DNA from: a virus
Direction: 5' to 3' (one strand)
Virus record (IMG/VR): IMGVR_UViG_3300005531_000214
Span: 1-42,222 of that record
DNA: 42,222 nt
A program made the position numbers and the translations under genes. Shown here piece after piece: positions 14,001 to 22,084 of the stretch (positions within the stretch are counted from its first letter, which is position 1; every line of letters begins with the position of its first letter). The notes beneath the pieces were generated by a model, which saw only the letters and a list, made by a program, of their open reading frames with translations, did no database searches and was not told the DNA's origin.

Positions 14001-15285
14001 GGACGCGGGCGCGTGGTCACCGCCCTCGGGCGCGACCAGCGTCAACTGGGCGAGCGATACGCCGAGCGTCGCGACGGTGAGCCCGGCGACGGGGACTGCG
14101 ACCACGGTGACGCCCGTCGCGCCCGGCACCGCCAATATCACCGCGACGGCGCCCACCAATCGCGCGATCTCGGGGACCGCCGTCATCACGGTCCAGGCGA
14201 CTCCCGTCCCCACGCAACTCACGATCGCGCCGACCGCCGTGACGCTGGCGGGGACCGGGACCACCGTGCAGCTGGTCCCGACCGTGGACGATCAGTTCGA
14301 CAACCCGATGACGGGCGTCACGGTCACCTACGCGTCGAGCAACACGGCGGTCGCCACGGTCTCCGCCGGCGGGCTCGTGACGTGGGCTGGGGTCGGGAGC
14401 GCGACGATCACGGCGACCGTCGCGAGCGTCACGCCGAATCTGACGGCCACCTGTGCCGTGACCGCGACCGCCGCACCAACGTCGATCGAGCCCAGTGGGA
14501 TGACCGTCATCCTCAACACGGGCGTCCTGACGGCGGTCCCGGCCAACGGGCAGACGATGACGGGCGGCTCGGTCTTCCAACTCGTCTCGCCCCCGAACGG
14601 CTCATTCACGACCACGGGGGACGCCAACCAACTCGTGCCGGTCCCCCCGAGCCAAGGGACGGGGCTCCGCGTGCTCTATCCGGCGTCCCTCCCCGGCGGG
14701 TTCGCGCCCGTGATCTTCGGCTTCACGCTCCCGGGCGCGGGGAAAACGCTCTACATCCGGATGCGCGTCCGGTACTCCCCCAACTGGACGAACAACGGGA
14801 ACGTCGGCACCAAGATTTGCGAGCCGCAGTTCGTCAACAGCAATAACGGCGGGAACGAGAACGACGCGATCGGTGGGCACTGCGATAACCCGCCCCAGGC
14901 CGACCAGTACCTCCAGGTGCTCCAGCAGTGGGGCAACGGGCTCCCGCTCGCGTTCCGCAACCTCCCCGACGGCAACCCGACGAGCTGGGCGCGGGCCGAC
15001 CCCAACGGGCAACTCGCAGGCCCGACGGCCGGCACGTGGCATACGATCGAGCTCCTATTCACGCCGCAATCGTCCACAAGCACGGCGGACGGCGGTTGCC
15101 GGATCATGAACGACGGCAACGAGTGCGTGAACGCCACGAACGTCCAGTGGGTCCAGGGCTCGGACTCTCAGAACTGGGGCTACATCCGCTTCGAACCCAC
15201 CTACGGCGGCGGCCATAACAGCCCGCCAAACGTCACACCCTTCCTCTACTGGGATTTCGACGAGCTCTACGTCAGCTCGAAGTGA
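11080..15285 (+). CDS. giant modular tail protein / depolymerase: Ig-like, GH10 with CBM5/12 insertions, jelly-rolls
   Basis: About 1401 residues from GTG 11080. Rough domain order: N-terminal tail domain 1-57; Ig-like (Big_2) 58-143; GH10-like glycosidase 144-608; Big_2 611-690; Big_2 first half 695-731; inserted concanavalin-like domain about 732-978; Big_2 second half 985-1040; Big_2 1041-1138; C-terminal jelly-roll resembling polysaccharide lyases 1138-1401. The GH10 signatures are the opening GTRFGVSIND, the acid/base Glu in TPINECL (E391, cf. VNEA), EGHVD, and the nucleophile Glu in ITEFDV (E514, cf. TELDV), followed by HFTCWQLRSPENW and a closing TAIVTWL. Two related CBM5/12-like modules, AWNSATNYTVGQVV (290-333) and AWSSTTAYTPGQIV (338-378), interrupt the barrel just before E391. 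It probably binds and cleaves a host surface glycan. The natural substrate is unknown. Confidence 0.85.
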   Translation: MSILRGVSAGKVTQPRVVIAPSGQYTIYVTVGYKAPQLLYATSVGAAAQATSKASTLSLAPATFGITTQNGTVQLQATVKDQFGTIVSPTPALTWTTSDPRVTVSGTGLCTGVGTGAAATITATVTGTTVSGTATVTTPAAVPTTLAINAGFSTLAQAAAAAGTRFGVSINDSYESHPNYSQNYAQTAGAGGIVAFEKWHSHWFSGSFTNTGLSGVTTNFLEFAPEMARLQAQGTAFGVTYIVDEGIDSSGSLYPGIASLVTNATQAETMLQTMVALTTGFFNPQPLGPAWNSATNYTVGQVVSSGGVNYACVTPNVNTPPAGNISAWMPIPVATITAWSSTTAYTPGQIVTNGGHTYTCFAANTNQAPPNAQFWLCTESGVVDTYTPINECLLGGSGQGFFNRFLGPSPNNWVPRALKYTYAGDPGARKYTINNGHGESTADSAQRAAVLSLANAAIAVFAGIGLSASKLTVGIEGHVDCQEMQTSGGSFDTTNTLAWLNSIVATGASYAITEFDVTDHMLEGSGAAGVAQRQQLVGLAYTNFLNVVKQANAKPDHFTCWQLRSPENWLQSFTPRSDGLPMFPNPYADFSFTTLPAYTAIVTWLTGQSGLQGSITLNDALPHQIPVTLADQWGGAMSPSVATWSSTDTTNLPVTSGGVVQASAGGHSATITATVASVTPNLTASVSVSSAAAALAAIAVSPGNATISTGTIIESASETDQYGNPFGGSGNGNVTVYAAGGFGLSANIPGVAAATTLLWTKGRILVDAIRAAGLNSGVGLQAIDSDGAGTNKKWEVYFQTGSTAFVQLVCAPYKTGSVRMGPAPTAFINETALPANGNYIEWFAGYDQAAGHCIVAFFDSAGNLFNDGSHTSTATVAITGAAALNTDGGANGRVTTNKGFNAHAVAQAATHDGQALYTSALPAQSSQWTKPLASDSGIQAGWYMGDASSGAVTSGAAFAGGQALVQTSATGGVGDAGAWSPPSGATSVNWASDTPSVATVSPATGTATTVTPVAPGTANITATAPTNRAISGTAVITVQATPVPTQLTIAPTAVTLAGTGTTVQLVPTVDDQFDNPMTGVTVTYASSNTAVATVSAGGLVTWAGVGSATITATVASVTPNLTATCAVTATAAPTSIEPSGMTVILNTGVLTAVPANGQTMTGGSVFQLVSPPNGSFTTTGDANQLVPVPPSQGTGLRVLYPASLPGGFAPVIFGFTLPGAGKTLYIRMRVRYSPNWTNNGNVGTKICEPQFVNSNNGGNENDAIGGHCDNPPQADQYLQVLQQWGNGLPLAFRNLPDGNPTSWARADPNGQLAGPTAGTWHTIELLFTPQSSTSTADGGCRIMNDGNECVNATNVQWVQGSDSQNWGYIRFEPTYGGGHNSPPNVTPFLYWDFDELYVSSK

Positions 15286-15289
15286 CGGG

Positions 15290-16738
15290 ATGCGACGCGA
15301 CGCGGGCCAGCTCCTCTGGCGGCCCCTCTCGGCGCCGCAGGCCAAGTTCGTGGCGAGTACCGAGTTCGAGGTGCTCTATGGCGGTGCGAAGGGAGGGGCG
15401 AAGACCGAATCGCTCGTCATCGCCCCACTCCAACAGATTGCGCACCCGCGCTTCAAGGGATTGCTGCTCCGCGAGAAGTGGGACGAACTCAAAGAGATCC
15501 ATGCGCGCTGCAAGACGTACTACAGCGCCGTAGGCGCCACCTTCCACGGCGGCGACAGTCAGTGGCGGTTCCCGTCCGGCGCGTTCGTCGAGATCGGCTA
15601 CCTCGAGGACGATGCTGACCTCAAGCGCTACCAGGGGCGCGAGTGGACCTTCGTTGGGTTCGACGAACTCGGGAATCTCAAAGACGAGTTGACGTGGGCC
15701 AAGATGCTCGCTGAGATCCGCTCCCCGGATCCGGCGCTGATCCGGATGGCGCGCGGGACGGCGAACCCCGGCGGGAAGGCGCATGCGTGGCTCAAACAGC
15801 GGATGATCGTGGCCACCGATCGCGGCCGCACCGTCGCGCGCGATCCGACGACCGGCCTCGCGCGGCGCTTCATCCCGAGCAAGGTCACGGACAATCCGAT
15901 CTATGCGAATGACGCGCAGTACATGGCGGTCCTCCGTGGCCTGCCGGACACGCAGCGCCGGCAGCTCTTGGACGGCGACTGGGATGCCGGCGAAGGTATG
16001 GCCCTGGATGAGCTGTCGCGCGCCGTGCACCTCATCCCGCCGCGAGCCGTCCCTGACTGGTGGTACCAGTGGGGCGCGCTCGATATCGGGTTCGGACACT
16101 GCTGGTGCTTCGCCTGGGCGGCCATGAGCCCCGATGGTCGGGCGTACGTCTGTGATTCGCTCCACGGGCAGCGGGATCGCTACGACGAGGTGGCGCGCCG
16201 GATCGTCGAGCAGGTCCCGCCGGCCGTGCTCGCCAATGTGGTCTGCGACAACTATGCGCGCCAGGAAGGCTCGCGTGGGCACCGCGACCGGACGCCATCC
16301 GTGATGGAGTTGTTCTCGGAGTACGGCATCATGATGGCCGAGGCCAACCAACGGCGCGTCCTCGGCCTCAATAACCTCCGGCTCTGGCTGGGCTGGCGGC
16401 TCGCGGACGGCAAGACGAAGACGCCGCGGCTCCGCTTCTTCGATACGCCGGGCAATCGCCTCACGTTCGATTGTCTCGAGCGGATGGTAGTCGATCCCAA
16501 GAACGTGGAAGACGTGCTCAAGGTGCACGCGGACGCACAGGGCCGGGGCGGCGACGACCCGTACGACACGGTGCGCTACCTCATGGCTGCCCACCCGTAC
16601 ACGCCGAACGAGCCGGTGACGCCCGATCCGGTCGGGCCGGACCGCGATCCCGCGCACTGGTTGCCGCGAGACCCGGACGACACCGATCCTGACGATCCCA
16701 ACCCCGAGACGATCGGGGGACTCTCCTACGGCTTCTGA
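15290..16738 (+). CDS. terL: terminase large subunit
   Basis: A 482-residue packaging motor. The ATPase has Walker A GGAKGGAKT (31-39) and Walker B FVGFDE with D125-E126. The RNase H-like nuclease domain shows D265 (ALDIGFG), D320 (VVCDN) and D422/D426 (DDPYDTVRYL). It starts five bases after the giant tail gene and five bases before the next gene, inside the same transcription unit. Its size and motif set are normal for headful or cos terminases. The packaging type cannot be told from sequence alone. Confidence 0.96.
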   Translation: MRRDAGQLLWRPLSAPQAKFVASTEFEVLYGGAKGGAKTESLVIAPLQQIAHPRFKGLLLREKWDELKEIHARCKTYYSAVGATFHGGDSQWRFPSGAFVEIGYLEDDADLKRYQGREWTFVGFDELGNLKDELTWAKMLAEIRSPDPALIRMARGTANPGGKAHAWLKQRMIVATDRGRTVARDPTTGLARRFIPSKVTDNPIYANDAQYMAVLRGLPDTQRRQLLDGDWDAGEGMALDELSRAVHLIPPRAVPDWWYQWGALDIGFGHCWCFAWAAMSPDGRAYVCDSLHGQRDRYDEVARRIVEQVPPAVLANVVCDNYARQEGSRGHRDRTPSVMELFSEYGIMMAEANQRRVLGLNNLRLWLGWRLADGKTKTPRLRFFDTPGNRLTFDCLERMVVDPKNVEDVLKVHADAQGRGGDDPYDTVRYLMAAHPYTPNEPVTPDPVGPDRDPAHWLPRDPDDTDPDDPNPETIGGLSYGF

Positions 16739-16744
16739 GATCCC

Positions 16745-17266
16745 ATGCCGACGATCCCGTCCTACGTCCACCTACTCCACGACTACGAGCAATCGGTCAA
16801 CGGCGCGCTCTTCGGCCGGCAGGAATACCTCGTCTGGGCGGACGCGAGCGCCGCGCAGGGCGCCAATCTCGCGGGCCTCAACAACGCGGCGCCCCAAGGG
16901 TCCGCGATCCAGGGCCGGCGGCTGATTGACCTCGCGGCTGACATCGCGGCTGGGATCTATACGGCGCTCGGTCCTGGGACCTACTACGCGCAGTTCCAGT
17001 TGACCGGGATGGTCAAGCCGACGATCGATCTTACCGCGACGTTCACCGGCGGGACGGTCACCACCGCCGCCTGGTCAACGTTCAGGGACGAGCAGACGCA
17101 GCGGCAGACGTTCGGCGGCACTGGGCCGCTCTCGACCGGGACGCTCCAGACCTCGACGCTCGCCTCGCCCAACGGGGAGAAGGTGGGCGTGCTCCAGATC
17201 GTCGTGGGTGCGGGCGGGAGCATCACGGCGTTCACCCGCGCCGAGCTCTCAGGTCAGCGGGGATAG
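16745..17266 (+). CDS. structural protein, probable tail/fibre accessory
   Basis: A 173-residue protein starting MPTIPSYVHLLHDYEQSVNGALFGRQEYLVW. The rest is beta-rich and Thr/Gly-rich (DLTATFTGGTVTTAAWSTF, GGTGPLSTGTLQTSTL). Composition and location between terminase and the jelly-roll gene suggest a virion surface protein. No family is named. Confidence 0.7.
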   Translation: MPTIPSYVHLLHDYEQSVNGALFGRQEYLVWADASAAQGANLAGLNNAAPQGSAIQGRRLIDLAADIAAGIYTALGPGTYYAQFQLTGMVKPTIDLTATFTGGTVTTAAWSTFRDEQTQRQTFGGTGPLSTGTLQTSTLASPNGEKVGVLQIVVGAGGSITAFTRAELSGQRG

Positions 17267-17272
17267 CGCGCC

Positions 17273-17572
17273 GTGCCCACGCTGACCCTCGTCGCAGCGC
17301 TCGTCGCGGGCGTCTGGGCGAGCGCGACCGGCGGCACCGTGATGGGCCTCGCGCTCTCGCCGGGCGCCGATGCGCGGCTCGTGATCCGCGCGCCCGGGCG
17401 GCCGCCGCTCTACTTCCGCGGCGCATGGCACGTCCACGCCGATAGCCTCTGCGTGGCGAGCGATGAGGCCGGGCGCTGTTGGCACGCAGAACTCCGCGGG
17501 ACCGACACGTTGATCGTCGCCGACCGGGTGTGGGTCCGGGCGGTGCGCGTCCCATCCGGGAGCGCGAGCTAG
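17273..17572 (+). CDS. small possibly secreted or structural protein
   Basis: A 99-residue protein with a GTG start after AGCGGGGA. The first 20 residues (MPTLTLVAALVAGVWASATG) look like a signal peptide or membrane helix. The mature part is beta-rich with a repeated hairpin pattern (LYFRGAWHVHADSLCVA, CWHAELRGTDTLIVADRVWV). The function is unknown. Confidence 0.6.
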   Translation: MPTLTLVAALVAGVWASATGGTVMGLALSPGADARLVIRAPGRPPLYFRGAWHVHADSLCVASDEAGRCWHAELRGTDTLIVADRVWVRAVRVPSGSAS

Positions 17573-17576
17573 TCTG

Positions 17577-18344
17577 ATGAGTGTCCTCGCAGTCCGAACG
17601 GTGGCCGGCGCGGCCTACGTGCGCGCGGGCGGCGGCACGCCGGGCGACATCACGACGCTCATGACGGCGCTCGGCGTCACGGTCAACGGGTTCTTCGACT
17701 GCCGGACCGGGATCGTGCTCAGCACCCAGCGCACGGTCGCGAACTGGAATGACGTCTCCGGGCACTCGCTCTCGCTCGCCCAGGCGACGCTCGCCAAGCA
17801 GCCGTCCGTCGCGGCCGATGGCTCGCTCTTCTTCACCGGCGCGGGCGGGATGAACCTGCTCCAGTCGGCGAGCGCCCTCCTCAACATCAGCGGTAGCTAC
17901 ACGTTGATCGTCGTCGGCGCCTTCACCGGCTCGCAGACCGGGACGGGGTATATCGCCGCGATCGGGGACGCCTCGAACGAGTTCCTCGGGATCAACCAGG
18001 GGGGCGGGAGCAACGTCTGGGCGGCCAAAGGCGGCAAGGTTCTGGCGACCGCGACGACCGGCGTCTCGACCGCGGCCACGCAATACCGCGTGGTCTCGGC
18101 AACGCTCAATGGCACGACGCCGCTGGGCATCCAGGTGCCCAACCAGGCGATCGTGACCGCGGCGATCGGGACGGCGAATACGAACGCGTCTGCCGTACTC
18201 TGCGCCGGTGGGTTCAACGGCGCCTCGGGGAGCGCGCAGTGCAATCTCCGCGCGATCATCTGCCTCCCGTCGCTCATCTCGGCCGCGAACCTCGCGCTCG
18301 TCATGGCGTGGGCCGCCGCGAACCACAACGCGGTCGCCGCCTAG
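17577..18344 (+). CDS. LamG/concanavalin-like fibre protein
   Basis: A 255-residue protein. The pattern VANWNDVSGHSLSLAQATLAKQPSV is the usual opening of phage-borne LamG-like jelly-rolls ('W.D.SGnG...QAt...rP'). It continues with YTLIVVGAFTG, the strand pair around GYIAAIGDASNEF and a closing helix NLALVMAWAAANHNAV. Such domains bind glycans. Together with the giant GH10 protein it points to a surface-polysaccharide receptor. Confidence 0.75.
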   Translation: MSVLAVRTVAGAAYVRAGGGTPGDITTLMTALGVTVNGFFDCRTGIVLSTQRTVANWNDVSGHSLSLAQATLAKQPSVAADGSLFFTGAGGMNLLQSASALLNISGSYTLIVVGAFTGSQTGTGYIAAIGDASNEFLGINQGGGSNVWAAKGGKVLATATTGVSTAATQYRVVSATLNGTTPLGIQVPNQAIVTAAIGTANTNASAVLCAGGFNGASGSAQCNLRAIICLPSLISAANLALVMAWAAANHNAVAA

Positions 18345-18394
18345 CGCAGCAGCGGCCGTCCGTCCGCACCACCATCACCTAGGAGTCTCTACAC

Positions 18395-18820
18395 ATGCCG
18401 CAGGGCCAGTGGGCTACCCAGCAGTCAGCGAGCAACGTCGCCGCCGTCACGGCACTCGAGCAAGCGATGGTCAACCGGGGCTACGTGCCGCAGGCCGGGA
18501 ACAACGAGGCGGGCTTGGTCCAGGACGCGATCAACGCACTCCTGAACTGCATCCCGCAGTCGATCGCGGTCGCGCTCACGCCCGTCGCGGTCGCGGCGGC
18601 CACGACGGCGGAGCAGACGTTCACCCCAGCCGCCCTCGCCGGATTGGCCGTGGGCGACACGGTCGTCGTCACCACGCCAGCCGCGCAGACGGCGGGGACC
18701 GGGATCGTCGGCGCGCGCGTATCGGCCGCCGGGACGCTCGCCATCACGTTCGTGAACGCGACCGCCGGCTCGCTCACCCCAGCGAGCGGCACGTATATCG
18801 TCCGCATTCTCCGCTCCTGA
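18395..18820 (+). CDS. structural protein (beta-rich)
   Basis: A 141-residue protein with a good ribosome site (AGGAG near 18381, before ATG 18395). A helical N-terminus (NVAAVTALEQAMVNRGYVPQAG, LVQDAINALLNCI) is followed by a small beta-sandwich (GLAVGDTVVVTTPAAQ, SAAGTLAITFVNATAGSLTPASGTYIVRIL) like those in phage fibre and decoration proteins. A virion location is inferred. Confidence 0.7.
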   Translation: MPQGQWATQQSASNVAAVTALEQAMVNRGYVPQAGNNEAGLVQDAINALLNCIPQSIAVALTPVAVAAATTAEQTFTPAALAGLAVGDTVVVTTPAAQTAGTGIVGARVSAAGTLAITFVNATAGSLTPASGTYIVRILRS

Positions 18821-18822
18821 GC

Positions 18823-19119
18823 GTGGCCTCAGTACTCGCGGCCTGTGTCTGGGTCGCGGGGCTCCTCTGGCTCTGGTGGCGCGCGGAGCCGCTGGTGCTC
18901 CGCGCGCTCACGCACTGGGAGCGGCAGGGCCAGGCGGCGACCGCGCGAGCGACCCCGCCCGTCCTGCCGAGCCCGGAGGCCATGCCGCTCGATCTCCGGC
19001 TCTGGATCGCGGAGCAGTCCGAGCCGTGGGCGAAAGAGCAACTCGCCCAGCGCGCCCAGGAGCTCTACGGGCAATACGGCGATTGGTCCGCCGTCCGCGT
19101 CGCGCTGACCGCCGCGTGA
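18823..19119 (+). CDS. membrane-anchored small protein
   Basis: A 98-residue protein from a GTG start two bases after the previous stop. Residues 1-22 (MASVLAACVWVAGLLWLWWRAE) form one membrane helix. The rest is hydrophilic and helical (LDLRLWIAEQSEPWAKEQLAQRAQELYGQYGDWSAV). It may be a portal-associated accessory. The gene precedes portal by ten bases. Confidence 0.65.
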   Translation: MASVLAACVWVAGLLWLWWRAEPLVLRALTHWERQGQAATARATPPVLPSPEAMPLDLRLWIAEQSEPWAKEQLAQRAQELYGQYGDWSAVRVALTAA

Positions 19120-19129
19120 GGGCCGCCGC

Positions 19130-21529
19130 GTGACGATCCCGCCCACCACGCTACCGGACGGCCTCCTCTTCGGTGAGGAGGATGGACTGGACGGGCTTGC
19201 CCGACTCCGAGCTGAGGCCGAACGGATACCGGGTGCGCGCGACCTCTCGTCGCACGACCATCCGGCGGACCAGGCGGCGCTCTCGACGGAGCAGCAGGCG
19301 CCGACGACCGCGCTCTTGCACAATGACGCGGATGGGTGGGACGACGATCCACGGGTTGGCGCGCACGGCACCCTGACCGGCGGCCCGATCGACGAGTCGT
19401 ACACGGAAGCGGCACTTGCCGGCCTCTACGGCGAGGCGTTCCCGCTGCTCAAAGGATCGGCCGTCGCTGACGATTGGGTCCGGTGGGCCGAATCCCTCTG
19501 GCAACGCTACGGGCCGGGGGTCTACGCGACGCTCCACCAGGTCGAGCGGAATCGGCTCTTCTACAACGGCAACCAATGGGTGTCGGCGATCGGCTTCGGC
19601 CCGTGGCGTGAGCCTGCGAAGCCGCGCGATGTAGTGCGCACCGTCCGCAATAAGATCAAGCCGGCGCTGGACATGCGGACGCAGATCCTCGCCGAGCAGC
19701 GGCCGGGGTTCAACTGTACGCCTGCCTCCGGCGATCCACAGGCGATGCAGCGGGCGGAGGCGGACCAGGTCGCGCTGGAATGGTCCTGGCACGAGCAGGA
19801 CATGGCGGGGATCTCGCTCGAAGCAGGACGCCGCGCCGGGACCGACGGCGTGACCTTCCTTGAGCTCTATTGGGATCCGGATGCGGGCCCCTGGTACCAG
19901 GTGCCGCGCGTGGTTGGGCCGGAGGTAGCGGAGTTCCCGCTCGGCAAGCGGCCGGGTGAGCGCTTCCCGTTGGGCGACGTCCGGACCAAGGTGCGGGCGA
20001 TCGAGCAGGTGCGCGTCTCACCTGACGCGACCAGCAATCGCCCGCCGATGATCTGGGTCGTCCGCGAGGTGATCGCCAAGACGCAGGCGATCCAGGAACA
20101 CGGAGCGTCCGTCGCGAAGGAATCGGGGTTCGGCGAGACGTCCGACGACATGCAGCATGTGACCGCGGCGCGCCACGGCTACGTGCTCCCGCAGCCGGAC
20201 GAGTTGCTCCGCGAGCAGGAGTCGGTCGTCCGGCTCACGGTCTATTGCGACCGGAGCGAGTTCCTGCCGAAGGGCCTCATGATGGTCGCCGTCGGCCAGC
20301 AGCTCGTCGTGCCGCCGATCCCGCTGCCGTACGGCCGGGTTCCGCTCGTACGCTGGACCGATGGCAGCACGGACCCGTCGTTCTACCCGACGGCCGTCAT
20401 GGTCGACTGGCTGGACGCGCAGATGCGGATCAACGCCATCGTGTCGAAATGGATCGAAGCGTTGCGCAAAGGCGCCTCGGCCAACTTCCTGGGGCGGGGC
20501 GGCGTGCTCAAGGGCGAGACGCTCCTGGGTGGGACGCTCAATCTCTACGAGGTGAACGCACCACTCGGCACACCGCTCTCCGAGGTGATCCAGCCGATCG
20601 GCCCGTTCGACATCTCGACGTCCGCAGAGCGCGCGCTCGCGCAAGAGACCAAAGAGATCGAGGACCTCACGGGCTGCAACGACGCGACGCGCGGGAGCTT
20701 TGCGGGAGACCAATCGGGCCGCGCCATCCTCGCGGTGCGTGAGCAGGTCGAGCGGATCTTCGCGCCGTTCGTGAACGCGGCGAGCCGGGCGATGTGCGAA
20801 TGGGCGGAGATCACGCTGGCGATCATGCAGGCCAACTACGACCTGCCCCGTATGATCGCGATCGAGGGCGCGGACCGACCGGACCTGGGCCGCCTGCTCT
20901 CCGGCGAGGATCTGGATATTGCGGCCCAGGTCTGGGTCGATCCCGAAACGCTCATGCCGATGCCGCGGTCGCTCCGCCTCGCGGTGCTCGACGACATGCT
21001 CTCACGGGGACTCATTCAGCCGCAGGAATACCGGCGGCGGATGCCGTTCGCGATGGTGCGGTCGTTAGAGGCGCCGGACGATGCCCAGACGGCACGCGCG
21101 CACCGGATCGCCGAGGCGATCCGCCGGACGGGCACCGACGCGGCCTTCCCGGTCCTCTGGATGGACGACGAGGCGGAGCATCAGGACGTGCTTGAACGGC
21201 AGCTCATCTTCAACGACTCGCTGCCGCCGCAGGTGCGCGCGGTGGCGTACGAGCGCTGGATGCGGCTCGGCCAGCAGGCGGAGCTCAAGGCGCAGGGGAT
21301 GGCGCTCCCGCCGGGCGAGCCGCAGCCCCAGGCGCCCCCTCAACAGTCGGGCGGCGCCCTGCCTGGCCAGACGACGGCGAGTGGGATGATCGGTCCGGCC
21401 CGCATGCTCGGACCGGCCCAGGCTCCGATCGGCCCGTCCTCGCCGGTCGCCTCGCAGCCGATGACGCAGATCGGACTGCCGGATCAGTTACAAGCGGCTG
21501 CGAGGTGGGAAAGAACGCAGCCTCAGTAG
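19130..21529 (+). CDS. portal protein (P22-like)
   Basis: A 799-residue protein with a GTG start, the size of podovirus portals. Recognisable stretches are the early WAESLWQRYGPGVYATLHQVERNRLFYNGNQWV, NKIKPALDMRTQILAEQRPGF, the central VPLVRWTDGSTDPSFYPTAVMVDWLDAQMRINAIVSKWIEAL, GCNDATRGSFAGDQSGRAI and a Pro/Gln-rich tail (PPGEPQPQAPPQQ). It forms the dodecameric channel through which terminase packages DNA. The acidic N-terminal extension (residues 1-100) is longer than in simple portals. Confidence 0.9.
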   Translation: MTIPPTTLPDGLLFGEEDGLDGLARLRAEAERIPGARDLSSHDHPADQAALSTEQQAPTTALLHNDADGWDDDPRVGAHGTLTGGPIDESYTEAALAGLYGEAFPLLKGSAVADDWVRWAESLWQRYGPGVYATLHQVERNRLFYNGNQWVSAIGFGPWREPAKPRDVVRTVRNKIKPALDMRTQILAEQRPGFNCTPASGDPQAMQRAEADQVALEWSWHEQDMAGISLEAGRRAGTDGVTFLELYWDPDAGPWYQVPRVVGPEVAEFPLGKRPGERFPLGDVRTKVRAIEQVRVSPDATSNRPPMIWVVREVIAKTQAIQEHGASVAKESGFGETSDDMQHVTAARHGYVLPQPDELLREQESVVRLTVYCDRSEFLPKGLMMVAVGQQLVVPPIPLPYGRVPLVRWTDGSTDPSFYPTAVMVDWLDAQMRINAIVSKWIEALRKGASANFLGRGGVLKGETLLGGTLNLYEVNAPLGTPLSEVIQPIGPFDISTSAERALAQETKEIEDLTGCNDATRGSFAGDQSGRAILAVREQVERIFAPFVNAASRAMCEWAEITLAIMQANYDLPRMIAIEGADRPDLGRLLSGEDLDIAAQVWVDPETLMPMPRSLRLAVLDDMLSRGLIQPQEYRRRMPFAMVRSLEAPDDAQTARAHRIAEAIRRTGTDAAFPVLWMDDEAEHQDVLERQLIFNDSLPPQVRAVAYERWMRLGQQAELKAQGMALPPGEPQPQAPPQQSGGALPGQTTASGMIGPARMLGPAQAPIGPSSPVASQPMTQIGLPDQLQAAARWERTQPQ

Positions 21530-21530
21530 G

Positions 21531-22010
21531 TCAGGCGTATCGCCCGTTGTCGCGCTTACGCAGCGGACTGTGATGCGCCGCGTGGCAACGGCGGCACAGA
21601 AGGTCGCACTTCGCCAGTTCCGCCTGTAGACGTGCCTCGTTGTTGATCCAGCGGGTCACCGATGCGATGCCAAATGACTTGGTCGCCGGATCGCGATGGT
21701 GGAAGTCCAAAAGCGACGGCGTTGTGTCGCCGCAGATCACACAGCCTTTCGCCTTCAGATCGGCCAGCCGTAACCGCGCCCGCTCCGCCGTGTCACGAGC
21801 GCGCTGGCGCATCTGCTCTCGGTTGCGCGCGTAGTACTCGCGAAAGGCGGCCAGGCGCTTCTGTCTCTGCGCTTCCCGGTCAACGGGCGGCTTCGGCGGA
21901 CGCGCTGCTTGCAACCGTAGGCGCCTCGCCTTCACTCGCGCGATGCACTCGGCGCGATGAGCCAGATACCACTCGTGCTGATAGGCCTTGGGATCATCAT
22001 GGTATCTCAT
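21531..22010 (-). CDS. HNH endonuclease (probable homing type)
   Basis: A 159-residue protein on the strand opposite to all neighbouring virion genes. The HNH core is CVICGDTTPSLLDFHH...NNEARLQAELAKCDLLCRRCHAAHH, with two C-x-x-C pairs for structural zinc and the DFHH catalytic His. The N-terminal half is basic and helical with KAYQHEWYLAHRAECIARVKARR and REYYARNREQMRQRARDT, typical DNA-contacting repeats of phage HNH proteins. It ends two bases past the portal stop. GC content is lower than in its neighbours, which fits insertion as a free-standing homing gene. Confidence 0.88.
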   Translation of the reverse strand: MRYHDDPKAYQHEWYLAHRAECIARVKARRLRLQAARPPKPPVDREAQRQKRLAAFREYYARNREQMRQRARDTAERARLRLADLKAKGCVICGDTTPSLLDFHHRDPATKSFGIASVTRWINNEARLQAELAKCDLLCRRCHAAHHSPLRKRDNGRYA

Positions 22011-22084
22011 GCCAGCAAGATGCTGCAAATAACACGCCGCTTTGATGTCCAAACGGCGGCCCGGTTCGAGCGGACGGCCCCGCA

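Noticed and set aside
15272-16771. A 499-codon antisense frame over the large terminase
   Set aside because: The terminase motifs are unmistakable on the plus strand. Long antisense frames are expected in GC-rich DNA.
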